Of a stretch of DNA of 64,000 nucleotides, positions 62,742 to 64,000 are shown in pieces. Both the position numbers and the translations under genes were made by a program. The notes beneath the pieces are model-generated. The model was not told the DNA's origin. It did no database searches and saw nothing but the letters and a program-made list of their open reading frames with translations. The first letter of the stretch is position 1. Each line of letters opens with the position of its first letter. Source of the DNA: Enterococcus montenegrensis (GTDB taxonomy: Bacteria; Bacillota; Bacilli; Lactobacillales; Enterococcaceae). The stretch spans positions 2,712,501 through 2,776,500 of the forward strand of contig NZ_CP120467.1 of assembly GCF_029983095.1 (NCBI RefSeq), read 5' to 3'.

Positions 62742-62826
62742 GCTGTGAGAGAAATGTTTCTCTTCACGAACAGATTAAAGACTAATTTACATCAGTTCTG
62801 CTGAAGCAGGCACTATGTCTCACAGC
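62742..62826. other. Structured non-coding element
   Basis: GCTGTGAGA (62742-62750) pairs perfectly with TCTCACAGC (62818-62826), enclosing GAGAAATGTTTCTC and a CAGTTCTGCTGAAGCAGG stem: a three-way-junction-like fold. No T run follows. Lies between the M24 gene and the terminator at 62922. Confidence 0.4.
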
Positions 62827-62921
62827 AATAAATTGGATAATTCGAAAATAGCTACTCTTATTTTTAAGGTTAGTCAGTTTATTTTAAATTTTTGAAATAC
62901 CATCACTTGTTCAAATTCAGA

Positions 62922-62963
62922 CAAAAAACATCTTATTGCTCATATGGAGATAAGATGTTTTTT
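62922..62963. terminator. Bidirectional terminator
   Basis: AAAAAACATCTTA pairs with TAAGATGTTTTTT, between the convergent M24 and esterase genes. Confidence 0.85.
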
Positions 62964-62971
62964 GTGCTACA

Positions 62972-63739
62972 TTATACTGTTTCCTCATAAATCCCCACAA
63001 AGCGCTTCAAAACTAGCTCAATCGCTCCCTCCCAATAATCCCAATTGTGATCGCCGGGACTTTCTTGGTATTCAAAATTACGCAAAGTCTTTTTGGCTAT
63101 TTGTAAAAAGCGTTGATTATCAGCGTAAACAAAATCTTCTGTCCCACACATTTGAAAAAAATGCGTCTCGCAAGATTTTTCTACTAGCGCCGGATTTTTT
63201 AGTAAAGCAAATAAATCGTTACGGCTATCTGTAAGTAAATCCAAATCACCAAAAATGGCCGCAAGATGCTTTTTACGCTCTGGTTTTTGGCGCCATATAT
63301 TTACAACGTCTAGTGCACCTGACAAGGAAGCTGCAGCGCAAAATTGTTCGGGATATGTTAGCGCCCATTTAAAAGCACCGTATCCTCCCATGGAAAGCCC
63401 AGCAACAAAAGTTTTCTTCTTTTGCGGCATAATTTGAAACCATTGCGCAATTTTTTGTGGTAATTCTTTCGTCAAAAAGGTGAAATAATCGCCTCCTGCA
63501 ACCATATCCGTATAATAACTTAAACCTACTTGCGGCATCACAATGACAAAAGGGTATTCTTGCGCTTGTCGTATTAAATTTGTACTATCAAGCCATGCAT
63601 TGCAATCATCTGACCACCCATGGAGCAAATAAAGTATTGGCGCCTCTGCTATCATTACCTCATTATCTGGTAAGTAGACATTGACACTGGTGCTCAAATC
63701 TAAAACCTGTGATTTAAAATTCATCCGACAAATTGTCAT
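62972..63739 (-). CDS. Esterase D/tributyrin-esterase-type alpha/beta hydrolase
   Basis: A 255-residue serine hydrolase. Catalytic triad positions: Ser116 in GLSMGG, Asp202 in CGTEDF and His231 in GDHNW; oxyanion loop LLHGWSDD. No signal peptide, so it acts in the cytoplasm. Similar to EstA tributyrin esterases of lactic acid bacteria and to S-formylglutathione hydrolases. GGAG is about 8 nt before the ATG. Monocistronic. Confidence 0.88.
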   Translation of the reverse strand: MTICRMNFKSQVLDLSTSVNVYLPDNEVMIAEAPILYLLHGWSDDCNAWLDSTNLIRQAQEYPFVIVMPQVGLSYYTDMVAGGDYFTFLTKELPQKIAQWFQIMPQKKKTFVAGLSMGGYGAFKWALTYPEQFCAAASLSGALDVVNIWRQKPERKKHLAAIFGDLDLLTDSRNDLFALLKNPALVEKSCETHFFQMCGTEDFVYADNQRFLQIAKKTLRNFEYQESPGDHNWDYWEGAIELVLKRFVGIYEETV

Positions 63740-63940
63740 AAAAAAAGCTCCTTTGTATGTGAAATGTGAAAATTGATTCTTACTTTATAACACTTCTTTT
63801 ACACCGTTACTTATAACATTCTGATAGCCTCTAACTTATTGCTTGATAAGAATTCAAATTTACCCATGGCTCTTCAAATATTTTCACAAGAAAAATCACC
63901 TTACACCTTGGCAAAAAGAACTTTTTCTTTCAGTTAAATT

Positions 63941-63996
63941 AAAAAACTCCAGCCGCAATTTCCAAGTACAATTGAAGTCATACTTGGAAATTGCGG
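63941..63996 (-). terminator. Terminator of a minus-strand gene beyond the window
   Basis: CCGCAATTTCCAAGTA pairs perfectly with TACTTGGAAATTGCGG around 12 nt; on the minus strand it is followed by CTGGAG and six T. The gene it serves lies to the right of base 64000. Confidence 0.65.
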
Positions 63997-64000
63997 TAAC

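Noticed and set aside
1-64000. tRNA or rRNA genes
   Set aside because: No cloverleaf-like or rRNA-like sequence recognised on either strand.

Overview
The window is AT-rich, low-GC Gram-positive DNA, most like a chromosome segment of an Enterococcus-type member of the Lactobacillales. The evidence is strong AGGAGG ribosome sites, many bidirectional intrinsic terminators, PTS genes, an Mga-like regulator, an AdcA-ZinT zinc lipoprotein, a class IIa bacteriocin immunity gene, a DUF3278/Xre pair and a Crp/Fnr regulator of the enterococcal Ers/PrfA type. I saw no rRNA, tRNA, transposase, prophage or CRISPR array.

Layout. 1-5.7 kb: truncated Mga-like regulator, P-type cation ATPase, MFS permease, a 49-residue gene with its own promoter and terminator. 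5.8-10.4 kb: malX-malY sugar PTS locus with a BglG-type antiterminator, a recognisable RAT/terminator switch and a separate EIIA. 10.6-19 kb: YibE/F pair, GNAT, ZIP and HdeD-like membrane proteins, an ABC-F ATPase with an attenuator-like leader, and adcA behind a Zur-like box. 19.4-20.7 kb: orphan bacteriocin immunity gene, then an array of eight complete 122-124 bp palindromic repeat units; relatives lie at 13.4-13.8 kb and 54.3 kb. 20.7-32.4 kb: Xre/DUF3278 module, adenine deaminase, DegV, a disulfide-reductase-like flavoprotein beside an OpuC/EgtU-type ABC transporter, NrnB-like nuclease, TauE exporter. 52.4-64 kb: purA, PadR/HAAS module, small exported proteins and a lipoprotein pseudogene, MFS, Crp/Fnr, an M24-fold protein without metal ligands, and an esterase.

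The most interesting region is 32.7-52.3 kb, a tetrahydrofolate-centred histidine fermentation island. A permease imports histidine. HutH, HutU and HutI give formiminoglutamate. FtcD and FchA move the formimino carbon onto THF. Fhs can release formate with ATP gain, and an FNT channel can export the formate. In the same direction the operon continues into HutD, a YitT-family protein and, behind a recognisable THF riboswitch, the folate S-component FolT and folylpolyglutamate synthase FolC. Folate supply is thus physically coupled to the pathway that consumes THF. The island also carries a GlmL/MutL-type ATPase with no glutamate mutase in view, and a 1017-residue SARP/BTAD-AAA-TPR regulator.

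I find direct heptamer repeats (TTTGACT-like) with 11-bp periodicity, 8-9 bp upstream of the -10 box, in front of hutI, hutU and glmL. This is the geometry of SARP operators in actinomycetes and predicts that the SARP protein activates the island. cre-like sites overlap or neighbour these promoters and predict catabolite repression. Function calls rest on motif recognition by eye; no database search was run.
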